A stretch of 55,607 nt of DNA from Pezizomycotina sp. ARF18 (lineage: Eukaryota; Ascomycota). The first letter of the stretch is position 1; each line of letters begins with the position of its first letter. Below the pieces are notes generated by a model, which worked only from the letters and a program-made list of their open reading frames with translations, had not been told where the DNA came from and searched no databases. Both the position numbers and the translations under genes were made by a program. Positions 32,611-44,383 of the stretch are shown here, in pieces. The DNA is taken from positions 101,654 to 157,260 of the forward strand of contig AZLU01000086.1 of the NCBI GenBank assembly GCA_002224055.1, in the 5' to 3' direction.

Positions 32611-34243
32611 ATGTCGAACGGTTATTATCCCCCTCTAGACCAAGTCAATGCTATCGTAAAGCTTGGCCATTATCTGCAATTAAATGTCCCCGAATATACG
32701 GACCAAACACTAAGAGAGCTTGCGGCTTCTTCGTCGTTTGGCCCTACTATACACAACAGTACAGCTGCGCTCGGCTATTTCCACAGCGCGTTCGGTTCCA
32801 ATGCGACAATATCACACGGACAGGCTGTCATAGCGTCTTTAGTCCAAGAAGATACCTGCAAAGGAGCCTCCTCAGTAAATGCTTTCATGGACGTCTTATC
32901 ATTTTTATTCGTGGCCCTGAGACTGCTATCCAAAAGGATCTCGGGATCGAGGCTCAAGTGGGATGACCACTTGGTATGGATAGCTTGGGTCTTTTTCCTC
33001 GCAAAACAGCCATTTATTCTTTATGGTAAGTTGGAAACCTATTCCGTCGAACCAGACTCATTATATGGGGAAATATAATGGATTCTAATCGAGATTTTTG
33101 TGTGCAGAGTGCAAACATCTTCACATTGGTAACCACGCCTGGGACCTACCGATCAGAGATTTCAAGCTTAATCTTCAAATCGCCTTTTGGCTGGAAATAC
33201 CTTACTACCCGAACCTCTGTCTCGTGAAACTTTCCATCCTGTGCTTCTATGGCACCATTTTCCGCGCGTACCGCCGGGCGCTTTTGGCGTGCTACATCCT
33301 CGGCGTTGTTCTCATCCTCGGCAACGTCATGGCCGTCATTGGCGTCTTCCAGTACCAACCCATCGAATATTGGAACCACCTTCTGGACTACCAACCCCGC
33401 TACGACCGACTCGCATTCTTCAGCGCTATCGGATACATCACCATCATCACCGACTTCATCATGCTCGGCCTTCCCGTGTGCATCCTACCGAAGATTAAAG
33501 CCATGCATGTGCGCGACAAGATCGTCCTCCTCTGCTTGTTCGCCTGCGGTACATTCGCTGGAGTCGCGGGTATCCTGCGCTTGATTTCGCTACCTACCTG
33601 GGTTAGGAGTGCCGACTGGACCGCGGCCTCGACAAGGACAGCCTTGTTCTCGCTTCTAGAGATTCATATGGCCCTCATCTGCGCCTGCGTACCGCACCTT
33701 AAGCCCATCGCTGTCCGAACGAAGAACGGTTTCTTATGGCTGATCGGCAAGGCCAAAGTTGCCGGTTCCGGATCGAGGAAAGACTCCGACATCTCCGGCG
33801 TCATCGTCGCGCTAGACAACAACAAAATCTTCAACCAAAACGGAGCAAAGAGGGCCTCAAGGGCCGTCATCGCCAAGTGTGGCTTCGAGTTTGACGAGAA
33901 GGACATGGACGACATCATCGACCCCTCGAAACAACATTACAACGTTGCCGTCGCCGCCTTACCCACCTCACCGGCGAAGACAAAGAAGAAGGGAATGTTT
34001 TCTGCCATCATGGGCAGCTTGGACATGAACGAGGGGACAGTCACTGACTTTGATATCAAGTCTGGCGACCTCTCCAAGTCTGACACGAAGGATAGCCTTC
34101 GCCTTTCTAGCGTAGCGACATCGGCTACGCAGTCTGTATCGGGCCCCAGCCGAAGTCCTAGTATCGACGATAGACACGAGGAGAACTCGGACGACGAATC
34201 AAAAGGAAACGTCGACCACATCGACATAGAAAAGAGAGTATAA
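32611..34243 (+). CDS. PTH11-type rhodopsin-fold 7TM protein B, intact
   Basis: Best-preserved gene of the window: two exons (32611-33025 and 33108-34243) give 516 residues without frame repair; the 82 bp intron has GTAAGT and a GTGTGCAG acceptor. N-terminal ectodomain with NST and NAT glycosylation sites. Segments: FMDVLSFLFVALRLL; WDDHLVWIAWVFFLAK; a loop with GNHAWDLP (family glycine/tryptophan loop); YPNLCLVKLSILCFYG; LLACYILGVVLILGNVM; SAIGYITIITDFIMLGLPV; IVLLCLFACGTFAGVAGIL; LEIHMALICACVPHLKPI. This matches the seven-segment fungal rhodopsin-like fold, including the K-L-S-I-L and CACVPHLKP motifs. The C-terminal ~160 residues are cytosolic and Ser/Asp/Lys-rich (SGDLSKSDTKDS), a usual phosphorylation-prone tail. 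Expected role: plasma membrane sensing; ligand unknown. Confidence 0.85.
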
Positions 34244-35141
34244 AAATTGAATATTGAAAATGCGGTTCTCTTTCTGTTTGCTCTTTTTTTCTTTCTTTCT
34301 TTTTTAAGAAAACATATTTTTAAAATATCCATAATAGTAATCGAGATGTCGCAATGGGACGAAGACTAGTCACAGCATGGATTTGGTGGAAAAGTTATAT
34401 TTGTTTTAGCTCCCGCGGGAAAGTACCTCTCACATGAGAATCCCTTGGACCGTAGAACGGTCATAGTATTCCGATCGGATAAGCAGTAACGGTTTACTGC
34501 ACCTTTTATATATCTTAATAACCATTTAATTATCTTATCTATATAAGCATATAATGGATAATAGCATCTGGTTAACGTATACCGTATCATTGATCGTCGT
34601 CTTGAGAGCCGAGTCCTTAGAAAAATATATGGACAAATAGAATATTAGAGAGCCAGCAACTCGTGCAATACAGTGACGTAATCTGACAATAAACGTTTCA
34701 GGCAAATCCTTCCATTGACCCCAGATGTGAGCGTGCGTAACATGAACTAGATAAAGATCCTTCTGTTATAATCGCTACCATCCGATATATAGGAGCATTT
34801 ACACAGGCTGGAGCGACTGCTCGAATTATAGACCTGTGAAAATATCCAGCGAAAGGTCTTGAACCTCCGCGATAGTTCGGCAAAGATAGGAGGACCTTAG
34901 CACCCTTCTCCTAGAAATCAATACCGTTTAGCGATTCTAGGAGACGAGCAGCCTCTTCTAAGTAGTACATGTAGCTGTGCTTCATTCGTATTGGCGTATT
35001 GAGAAAGCATGTCAACCTACTCTAACCTGTCTTGCGTAGCCAGATACACAAAATTCTAGAGGGCTCTTATTATTACCACTATTCTTGAGCTTCGTTCCCG
35101 GCTAAAAGGGCCGATCCCCCTTGAATCTCTCTTTTTTGCAG
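34244..35141. other. Intergenic, upstream of truncated 7TM gene
   Basis: No gene. Contains C/T tracts right after the previous stop. The last bases (CTCTTTTTTGCAG, about 35129-35141) look like a good intron acceptor, but I cannot find the exons that should precede it. Confidence 0.5.
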
Positions 35142-35754
35142 TGCGGCGTTAGTTCCTCTCTCCCGAGGTGGGGCGTCGGATAGTCTCTTGGGCGATGAGC
35201 CAACGTTTAGTCTACCCATGAAGCCCGAAGACCCGAAGACTCCGTTGGACCCCAGATTCGCGGAAAATGCTGATCCAACTTGGGTAAGCCTGTTCCAACA
35301 GACCCAGACCATAGCCAAAGCTAGCGCGTGAGCTGATAACATCTTGCACAGGCAAGCGGACCTACGTTAGTATGGAGTGCTCTCGAGCTGAACATTGGCA
35401 TCATTTGCGCCAATATTCCCATTGTCCGGAGCTTCCTGGCGAAATTACTACTACGTTACCTTCCCCATTCATCGGGAGAGAGTAATGCTGGTGTCATCAG
35501 TATCATCAATAGGTTTATCGGAAGACATAAGGCATGGGGACACAATACATAGAAGCGGGACGCTCGACAGCCTTAAGTCACTAGAGGCGACTGTTGATAT
35601 ATCGATTCCACCTCCAAGTCCTCTCATTCGCGGACGTGGACTTGAGGATATCAAAGAGGGTAGTGAGATGAAGGAGGACCTGAACGAGAGTATCATAAAT
35701 ATAAACAGGGCGACTCGTGCAAATATGTCACATGTTTACGTTGTGCGAGTGTAG
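35142..35754 (+). pseudogene. PTH11-type 7TM protein C, 5'-truncated
   Basis: Only the last part of a rhodopsin-like gene is present. The first piece follows a pyrimidine-rich acceptor and reads PKTPLDPRFAENADPTW; an intron at 35284-35351 (GTAAGC...TGCACAG, phase 0) joins it to ASGPTLVWSALELNIGIICA and NIPIVRSFLAK, the seventh membrane segment and the family's C-terminal loop. A frame change near 35540 then gives a Ser/Glu-rich tail (TLDSLKSLEATVDISIPPP), stop 35752-35754. Segments 1-6 are not found in the 900 bases upstream. The preserved splice sites and family motif support a real former gene. It may be a deletion relic, or missing exons may have been lost from the assembly. Confidence 0.6.
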
Positions 35755-38700
35755 AAGAATATCACCTCGAAATCTCACGTCCTTAATGTTTCTGGTTATT
35801 TTCTTAAACATTTAAAGTTGTGATTATATCGTCTATCTCTTTAAACTAGGCCCATCACATCGCCATTAGCTGCACAGGAAATTTATTCGAGTTTACATGC
35901 CTGAAATTGTTCCATTGTTCTAGACAAGATTGAGTTGGAAAATGTCGCATCGCGAATAAAGATGGTGCTCAAGCCACCGAGCGCAGCTGAAGACAGCCAA
36001 TGCTGGTCGTCAAAACATGTTTCGAATTGACTCCACGCGCAGTCGATCGATCTTATCATAATCAATCTGGGGCCTCAAAAAAAGAACTAAATTCTTGTAA
36101 TCTGGCGATAATAGCGATGAGTGAGGCTCTTTCATCCTTCTATGAACCCTCCTTATTGACGCTTTGGAATGCAGAGACAAGTTTATTGGCGAATTTGCGA
36201 GACAACGTTACATTGCTTTTATGGATGCCATCAGTTTTTTCAATAGACTTTCGCGCTTTTGCTTCGCCATTTACCAGCGTCGGCGAGAGCTCTTTAAAAC
36301 CGATCCAAAAAATAGATATACCTTCAAAAGAATAGCAATGTGATGCAAAAAGCTGAAGACGCTTCCTCATAGCGCCAACGTCCCCACCGCAAGGGCTTTA
36401 TGGAAACCCTAAAAAATGCCAATAGACATCATGTTCTTCCTGAATGCATCTAGCATCTAGTATTTGCCTAATCAGGATAGAAAAATACGGAGAGCTACAA
36501 GGAGCCTCAAGCTATGGGTAGCATCTAAACGTGAAACGTGATCTTCGGGGAGAATCCTGCCGGGCCAGTATCTACCAATGACAATGATGGCCATGCTGCT
36601 GATGGTCCTTCTTCATGTTCCTTGCACCCGGAGAGCCTCTACTGACCGCGACAAGCAAAACCGAGAGACCTTTGGTAGTAAACAGTCGTAGTTCTCCAGT
36701 ATGCCACGTGACCTACCATGATATGGATATTATTGACTAGTAGCAAAGTATCTATAAAGGATCCTATAGATGTAAATGATAAATTAAAGAAGAAGTCCTA
36801 GCATGATTCGCAGTATAAGCTGCGGTAGTTTCTAAATTGTCAATAGTACTTTGCCCGGACAACCAAATTCTTTAAGGGGTTTCTAGAATGTCGACGGCGT
36901 GTCGCGCAGGAGAGTAATCCCTAATCCTTTTCGAATTTCCCCGGTTGGTCGCAGAAAGGGAAGAACAAGCAGTATTTAGAAGGCATTATTATCAACCAGT
37001 GCCGCCTTAGTCTTGTGTCTCCCATGGCTCTCTATTTCAGACAGGCAGATGCGCACGGTGGCACAATTCGTACATTCGCCTATCGAAGTTTCCCTCAAAG
37101 ATTTTGATTAGGCGATCTAGACTTTTGGTCGGGTATAATGGTCTCGATTCTCGTTTCCGACGTCGCATATATAAAAAAGAATCCATCGAACACAGCCCTG
37201 AGGCTGTTTCAATTATCAAACAGACTTCCCAACTTGTATTGAACTTAAATGGGGAAATTCCACCTATATCGTCTCGATTCTCGAGCGAATGGAGTGGCTG
37301 GCGAGACTACCCAATCGAGGTCTAGGTCCCGAGATGCGGCCAGGCCGCTCATTTCATCCTTTCAATTCTCAGACACCGCCAGATCGTGGCTTCTACCATG
37401 GCTCGCCAGCAAAGCGAAAGTAGAAATCAAAGAAAGGATGTTGTGCATAAAGCCACCTCGATATCCTAGAGGTGCAGCGAGCAGGACTTCCTTCAGTAAT
37501 AATATGGGTGCCTTTCTCTTCACATGGAAAATTTTTCAATGTCGAAGTATAATTCTTCACCCGTGGATCAGCGGCAGCACTTGTGTTTTCCTCTATAAGC
37601 GACTTAGGTAGGATCTAAATTGAACATTGTTTCTGAAGATTGTTGCCAGCTCAAATACAGGACAATGGCTCGACTCAACTCCTTCAGTTGGTTGATCGAG
37701 GTAATTACTGAGCTATGACCGAAGTTCAGGCAAGATATCCGCCCTGGAGATGCTCCATATCCTAATTCATATTCATTTTCTCGGATCTTCCATGATTTGT
37801 TTATCAGAAACTGTAGAAGAGGAAAGGAACATCGTGATCGAAGATTAAACCGCTCGCTATATGTTTCAAGGAGTATTAGGGTTCCCTGGAAGGAGGAGGA
37901 GACCTATTAACTTCCCCATGGAATTTACCGAAATGCCCAACAAGGGGAATCTCGAGCACCTCCAGGTTAAATCCAGGAAAAGACATAAACCACGAAAGTA
38001 AAACGCTTGCTATTAATCTAATTTCGCCGTGAACCGTCTGATAGAGCAAAAACTCAAGACTTTCGGGTAAGTCTTGGGCTATCGGCGGCTGGAAACCTTG
38101 GCGAAGGTGTTTAGAATCTTAGACACCTGCGTCCTTGCCCGATGGAGGAATGATCTGTTCACTGACCGTACAGATTCGGGCGGATTATTACGGAAAGTAG
38201 CAACGATCATATACAGCAGATGCAACAAACAGAAGAGAATTCTAATTTCTGTTCGCTCCCCAGAGATAAAGAGCAAAAGGCTTTGAAAAGAGCAAAGAGA
38301 GCAGTCAAAAACAGCTTTTTTGAGCGTTTCTGAAGATGGCTTGCAGGAACATGCGACCATGGAACAAGCCCCGCCCGCCACCAACCCCGGGATAGGCAGG
38401 CTTTGGTGTTTTTTTTACCTTCGCTGGACTACCAACGCTACCAACCCACTGCCACTTCTGAGTAGGAAAAGTGTGTTATTTTCGTAGTAAAATTACATAG
38501 TCTGCTAGACAGAAAACTCTATGTACATTAAGGAAAACACCTGTTTTCTTTGCCTTTTCTGGGGATTATCATTACTCAATAGCCTCTCATTTTCATACGA
38601 ATCGGTGAGCCGAGGTCACGAACCTTCACCCGCATACAACAGATACATACAAGCACTAGCCAAACATGTTCCTGATTTTCCCCACCTTCATCTCTTAATT

Positions 38701-38997
38701 TCTATAGGCTTTCCGTCTTTTCGAAGTGTTTCTAGTTGAACAGAGTTCTTCGATCTACTAAGACTTGGCATATCTTCCCTAGTGTCGTATAAAACCATTC
38801 TCCTCTCCAATCGCTTTTCTTCCTCGCACTATTTTTCCACTCGAAAGCAACTACCAATTTTTTAGAATATCTCGTGGTTGCCCAGAAAGAGCGTTGTTTA
38901 TCGCAAGGGCCCAAAAACCTAGCCTAAGACATCAATATCCCTAGTCCCGTATATGAACTCTTCGAGTTAGACGCCAGCCGAGCGTTTCAACGCCAAC
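35755..38997. other. Long intergenic region, no supported gene
   Basis: About 3.2 kb with no convincing gene. Frames 36000-36335 (plus) and 36140-36370 (minus) cover each other and both look fairly protein-like, so neither is called. A short frame near 38635-38725 reads AKHVPDFPHLHLLI, weakly like the HIPDFPSLRSLI stretch of the F-box-like family, but nothing flanks it. No tRNA or transposon seen. Confidence 0.5.
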
Positions 38998-40234
38998 ATG
39001 GTGGAAACAAGAGTACCTGAAATGCTTGGGGTGATAATCACCTTCTTAGGAACGTCGTTACTGTTCGTCACACCAGAGTTATCATTAGATGTCGCAGAGG
39101 ACGGACAGGCAAAGGTGGTTTCTGGTGGGATGACTGGTTGATTATCGGAGCTGAGGTAAATATGATAACCCAAAAACACTAAACCTGTAATGCGTACTAA
39201 AAAAATATCTCTAGATCACGCTCACCGGTTGCTCTCTCTCGAAACTCATGGTATCCCCTACGGCAGCGGCCGCCACATGGCCGACCTCCCGAAGGACATC
39301 CAAATCGACAAGATGCTCATGGTCTGGTACATCGCCCAGGTGCTCTACTTCGTAACAGTAGGCCTGATCAAGATGTCCATACTATTCTTCTACCTCCGCC
39401 TGGCACCGAACTCGCAAAGTACATCAAAGCGGTCATGGTCCTCGTCATCGCGACGACAATAGGCACGGTCACGACGGCGATCTTCCAGTGCACCCCGATC
39501 AACCACTTCTGGCGGCCCGACTCCGACGGGATTTGCATCAACGTCGTCGCTTCGGACTAGCTACCAGTGGGATTAGCATCCTCAGCGACGTTATTATTTA
39601 CATTTTACCGATGAAGACGCTATGGGCTGTCCAACTGCCTTTGCGACAGAGGCTCGGACTTATAGTGGTTTTGCGGTCGGTTTGTTCGTTGTCATAACGG
39701 GAATCCTCCGCCTCCACTCTCTCACGCTCATGAGCAGCACGGACGACCCAACGTGGTGAACGTACCCGTCCAATTATGGTCCTTAGTAGAACTCAACGTC
39801 GCCGTCATCTGCGCCAGTCTCCCGAGCTTAAAGCCTCTCTTCACGCGCATCGTAGGCTTGAAGACGCCATCGAACAACGGTCCTAGTACGCCGCTTAATG
39901 ACTATCCAAGTGGCAACAGTGGATCGGGGTTCCGCCGCAGCCGCGATAGGAGGGGCCTCGAAAGAATTATTGGGAGTCACAGCTGGAAACACAGGTTATC
40001 GCTGGCAACGTGGCGGCGTTTGCAGGGACTAGTCCCGAGGAGGAAGTCGAGAGTAAAGAGGACCTGCGAAATGGAGAGATTACAAAGACTACGAGAGTCA
40101 GCATAGTGACTACGAGGACTGACTCGGTGTCTGAAAGTTCAGAGGTAACGAGGCAGCGGGAAAAGGATTGCATGAGGACTATGCATGAGTCTGTTATCAC
40201 AATATTTCTTTTAACTTTGCCTTTGATTTTATGA
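38998..40234 (+). CDS. PTH11-type rhodopsin-fold 7TM protein D (stitched)
   Basis: Start ATG at 38998 (MVETRVPEMLG). Segment 1 VIITFLGTSLLF, then a basic loop and the family motif GFWWDDWLIIGAE. An intron (donor GTAAAT near 39154, acceptor CTCTAG near 39214) is followed by ITLTGCSLSKLM, the loop GIPYGSGRHMADLPKD, segment 3 VLYFVTVGLIKMSILFFYLRL, VMVLVIATTIGTVTTAIF, the motif CTPINHFWRP, ATSGISILSDVIIYILPM, LWAVQLPLRQRLGL, FAVGLFVVITGILRL, then DDPTW and LVELNVAVICASLPSLKPL. The tail is Ser/Thr/Glu-rich (EEEVESKEDLRNGEIT). All family motifs remain, but at least five one-base losses split it, at runs such as CCC (before ELAKYIKA) and TTT. The last frame, and hence the stop at 40232-40234, is less sure. 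Role: probable surface receptor. Confidence 0.65.
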
Positions 40235-41945
40235 AGCCTGTACTGCATCTTCATTTGGAACGTATATTGCAACTTTTCTGTTTTCAATTCGCCTCAAGGC
40301 GGATTCTTTCATGATCGTTTAATTTCATCTTTCAAATCATTATACTTCTAATAATCGCTATATCAACAGCCACGAAATAATCAATAGTATTAATAATTAA
40401 AGCTTATAATATCTTTGAGTATCCTTCTAGTTAATGACCCTATAACTGATCTAGGCCAGGACGTATATGGCTGCATAGCCCGATCGATGCAATGGAGCCT
40501 CTTTCATTCTTCATATATGCAAACACGGAGATTGTGTCGGTCATAAAATTGAAGGCTTCGCTTGCGCCTTTCGCTAAAGTCATTTTGCGGAGTATGGCAA
40601 GTCGAATAGCAATGTCTCTAACTATAACTTCCCACAGTGAACTTGAAGATCCAACGAGAATTTCTCAAATTCTACAGTACCTGTGGATGAACAAGCTCAA
40701 AACTTGGTTTCTCCCATGAGCTCATATCGTCATACCCCAATGCAGCACTAACAGTCGGGCCGGTGGAGGCCGCTAATTTCTGTCCAGCTCTCTTTAATCT
40801 TTCGGGCCTCGGCTACACCGAATCCTCGGCAAGATTAGATTTCCGTATTCGTATTACAGGTATGTACTGCTGCACTTGAAGCGATTATCCGCCGGCGGGA
40901 TCGGTAAATACCTTCTCCCCACCAGCTTAGGGCTCTATCCTACTTGATCAGCGCAGAGGTATAGTTTCACAAAGGATATAGTACTAATATATTATATACT
41001 CCACTATTTGCGAAACTTCCCCGCCATCACACCGAAATCCTGGTTTACACTTCTAACCTTGCGCGTGGCATTAAGCTGGAGAACCTAAATGCTGTATCGG
41101 GGAAGACCGTGAGAAGACTGGGTGTCAAAAAGGCGATTTGATCCTCTAAAGAAGCGTTGTCAACTGCTAATAGAGCATTGCGTTCAGTTAGCCACCGCCG
41201 AGCCCGAGTTTGTCTGAGGATGCAAATAGAGTCAACGGCTACACTGCATCGTACAACATATCGCTTAGTCAGAAATTTCTTGATTGGCCATTCAAATTTA
41301 GAAGATTGAAGATCTCGAGAAGCGATATTGTCATAACGAATGCGGTGATGGTAATGGTACATACGGCCGGCTGCTAGAGGCTTAGCCGGTCGATCTCTCA
41401 GGTTTGACCTCTAGCTGATACCATTTTTGTTCTCCGCGACGCAATGGCATTTATCGTAACGAAGTGAGGGTCGTACATGTGTAAGTACTTGATGGCTCAT
41501 GCAGACTTTCAAGCCAGTTAGTTTAGATCCATAACAATGCATAGGTTGCTCTTCCTCATGGAAACTTCCTACGCCTGGATTGCTGAGGCAGTCACACTCT
41601 CAGTTCGATCAATAGCACGTTGAAGCTTGGGTACAAATAAGTGCAAGATCCCCCTAGTAATATAATGTAGCGCATATATAACCTTATAGTCTCATATTGA
41701 GTTAGTCATCCCACAAATCATTAGGGAGAACTTGAAATCTCTGCGATAAGTCTCCTTGTACCACTTCTCGGCACCGCCGCTTAGACTTGCTCGTGATACC
41801 GCGATCCAATTTTATTAGTCAGCTCGTGAAACGGTGATTTTGAGCCGTTTTCGTGTTGCATGCGTCAATCCTGGAGTCGCCACTTTCCAGACATATTCTT
41901 CCCCCAGGAAATCTTCTTCCTTTCTTCAATTTCGCCAGAATCAAA
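40235..41945. other. Intergenic, no supported gene
   Basis: About 1.7 kb. Frames at 40492-40719 (plus) and 41045-41362 (minus) show no motif. AT-rich near 40320-40410. The promoter of the AT-hook gene should lie at the right end. Confidence 0.5.
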
Positions 41946-43615
41946 ATGCCAATGAGGTCGCGCTACCGTACTCTACAGTTTCGCATGCCCGTCCGGGATC
42001 CGAGTATACAATATGAACGCTTCCCGGAAGAATGGCCGTCGCGAGCTTCCGGCCGGCGCTCCGCTGCCCCGCCACCGCAAACGCAACCTGCAGTCGAAGA
42101 TTCAGCGTCCGAATACGCCCCAGAGACTCAAGTAGACCGCTCACCTTCGGAGATAACGACGCCGAGCCAGTCGGAAGGAGAAACGGAGAGGCTTCTGGGA
42201 CTCACTAAAAGGAAGCGAGCGCGTCGCAGGACGAGAAGAGAGCTTGAAGCAGATGAGTCGGATGTGGGGATGCTGCCGTTGACGGTGGAGTCGAAGAAAA
42301 TGTCCGTGTTTCCTTTCAAATATACCTGCGCTCTTCTTGATTAAGGTTTAAGCTGAATATGGACGGCCTATATTACAGTCATGAATCAGGGAACTACTAC
42401 CATGGACCGGCGCCGAGAGAGAAGCATCGCAGAAGAGGGAGGCCGAAGAAGGACACTTTTCCGGAGCTAGAAGAATCGCCTTACTTCCTGACTCAGAAGG
42501 ACGTAGAGAGGTTGAGCGCCAGAAGCAGAAACAGAGGTCGCACACGCCGCATGAGGGGCAAATCACGATCGCAACGGACGACCCAAGGAGAAATAATATC
42601 CAGTCCTAACTGGCCGCTAGATTCGGAAAGGGGAAGCAAGGGAAGAAGGCAGTGCCGGCGACAAAGTTTGCCCAGGGTCATCCCTGCAACAGATAGCAGC
42701 GGAAGCCTGAGCAGCGTTCAGAGCGGACCGCCGAAAAAGTTAGTAAAGACAGCACTACGACCTAGTAATTCGATCGTACAGTCAACGACAGGGCCGCAAA
42801 TGATCAAACTCGGCGAGCCGATAGAGTTAGATGTTCAGGTTAGGTCCAGCATTTCACCGAGCCCGGCACCCCCGGCATTCAAACTAGGCGCATCGGGGTT
42901 CCTGAAAATGAGATCCTGGACAGCGATACATCCAAGCAGAAAGCGGGGTAGAAGTACATGATAGTATAGGTTCCAAACCTACACCCCAGCAAAAGGAACA
43001 TCCAATCCGAGACCATGGCGGCCTTGAAAATACGATCATTGTTAAAGACAGCTTCATATCCACCGGCACCCTTCATGAAGGCGAACCGAATCGAAACCAA
43101 GTCCAATAGCTACGAGTACGCTTACTAGTAAATGCATCAGCTTCGAACCAACGGCTACAAGCAAAAGACAAAGGAGTACTGCCGGAGGGCCCTCTGCACA
43201 GCCATCGATAACGAATTCACTGTTTGGTTTGAAAAGCCAGAAATCGCAACCGACGGCAGATACACCGAAATCATCCAGCACGCTACGCTCCATGACGCAA
43301 CTGGCCAGTAGTAACTCGAAGCCTGAGACCTCAGGTCTTATGCAATATCCTAGCTTTACTATACCGCAGACTCCCCAACGAAGATCAGCTTCGACGGCCG
43401 AAGGTGGTCGTCGTGTCTTTCCGCAGAGCTTCAGCGAACAGCGCAGCCCTCCACAGTGGCAGCAGCCGCAAAGAAGCCAACAGCGAGATCAGCCCGAACA
43501 ATTCGTCTTCACGATCGATGGAGTACAACGAGCGAGGAGACCAATAGAGAAAAAGGCGGTAGTTTTTGGACTCATAAGAGCGTTTAAAAGTGGAGTCAGC
43601 TCTCTTCAACATTGA
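41946..43615 (+). CDS. AT-hook-type disordered, probably nuclear protein (stitched)
   Basis: Start ATG at 41946 (MPMRSRYRTLQF). The N-terminal part is Pro/Ser/Glu-rich with a basic cluster TKRKRARRRTRRELE (near 42206-42250). A short intron is likely at 42306-42352 (GTGTTT...TTTAAG), giving KKMS then LNMDGLYYSHESG. Next comes EKHRRRGRPKKD (near 42420-42455), whose RGRPKK core is the classic AT-hook that binds the DNA minor groove. Then come KDVERLSARSRNRGR, a Ser/Pro-rich part, and IKLGEPIELDVQV. Two frame changes (near 42890 and 42950) lead through HPIRDHGGLENTIIVKDSF and a third leads to a Ser/Gln-rich end (PQWQQPQRSQQRDQPEQFVF, then RPIEKKAVVFGLIRAF), stop 43613-43615. The basic clusters suggest nuclear location. 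Family not recognised; chromatin or DNA binding is inferred from the AT-hook only. Confidence 0.55.
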
Positions 43616-44343
43616 AATAACTAGTCTTTTTTTTGACAGCGTTGTTTAAGCTGCGATTTCGAATTAAGAGAATCTTTCATGCATTCGATTCGGGATTTGA
43701 TTCCGGTGGATTTTACGAGTCTATATTTTCTCATGTTTATAGCGTATAATATACGCTCGCGATACCAGTACGCGTAAATTTAAACGCATAACTCCCTTGA
43801 TTGATATATTTCTATATGAGACTCTCTAAAGTTCGAAGCTTCCGAAATATCTTATGCATGATGCCTATACGCTATGAAGTAGCAAAGAACGGGCGGCGTC
43901 TCCTATTGTCCCATTTCGTGGAGAATATATCTCCATGAGCTTTGCCTGGGCAGATGATCAGCCAGTCGAGGGTTTGCCGCGATTCTCAGTCAATTCATCC
44001 GACATTGAACTGAGATTAAAAACACTTGTTGGGCAAAAGGTATTGCTCATCGGGCAGAGTATGCAACACGCTGCGCCTTCTTCAATGAAAATCTAGATAG
44101 TACAGTAAATTCATATAACGCTTAGAATGAAGGAGTCGGAGGAAAGAATCCGCATCCTAAAAACTGACGCGCCATAGAGAATCATTTGGCGCAACCTTCG
44201 GCTTTCTCATGGGAACTTTTTTGGCTCAGGAAATTTATATTCAGCTTAGTGTAGAAAGAATACCTCACCGCACGCAAAACGTGGAATTATACCAGTTTGA
44301 ATTGAACCAGTCGACTGCCTGCCCAACGGCCCGGGGAGACTCG

Positions 44344-44383
44344 TGGAGGCTCTTAGAGGCTCCTAAAAGCTTATAGAGGCTCT
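44344..44383. repeat. Four-unit 10 bp tandem repeat
   Basis: Units at 44344, 44354, 44364 and 44374: TGGAGGCTCT, TAGAGGCTCC, TAAAAGCTTA, TAGAGGCTCT. Exact 10-base period; the third unit is the most diverged. No array extends beyond this. Confidence 0.75.

Noticed and set aside
36000-36370. Overlapping 111-codon plus and 76-codon minus frames
   Set aside because: Both look moderately protein-like and cover the same bases; nothing decides between them.
44344-44383. CRISPR-like array
   Set aside because: The units are 10 bases with no spacers, in a eukaryotic context.
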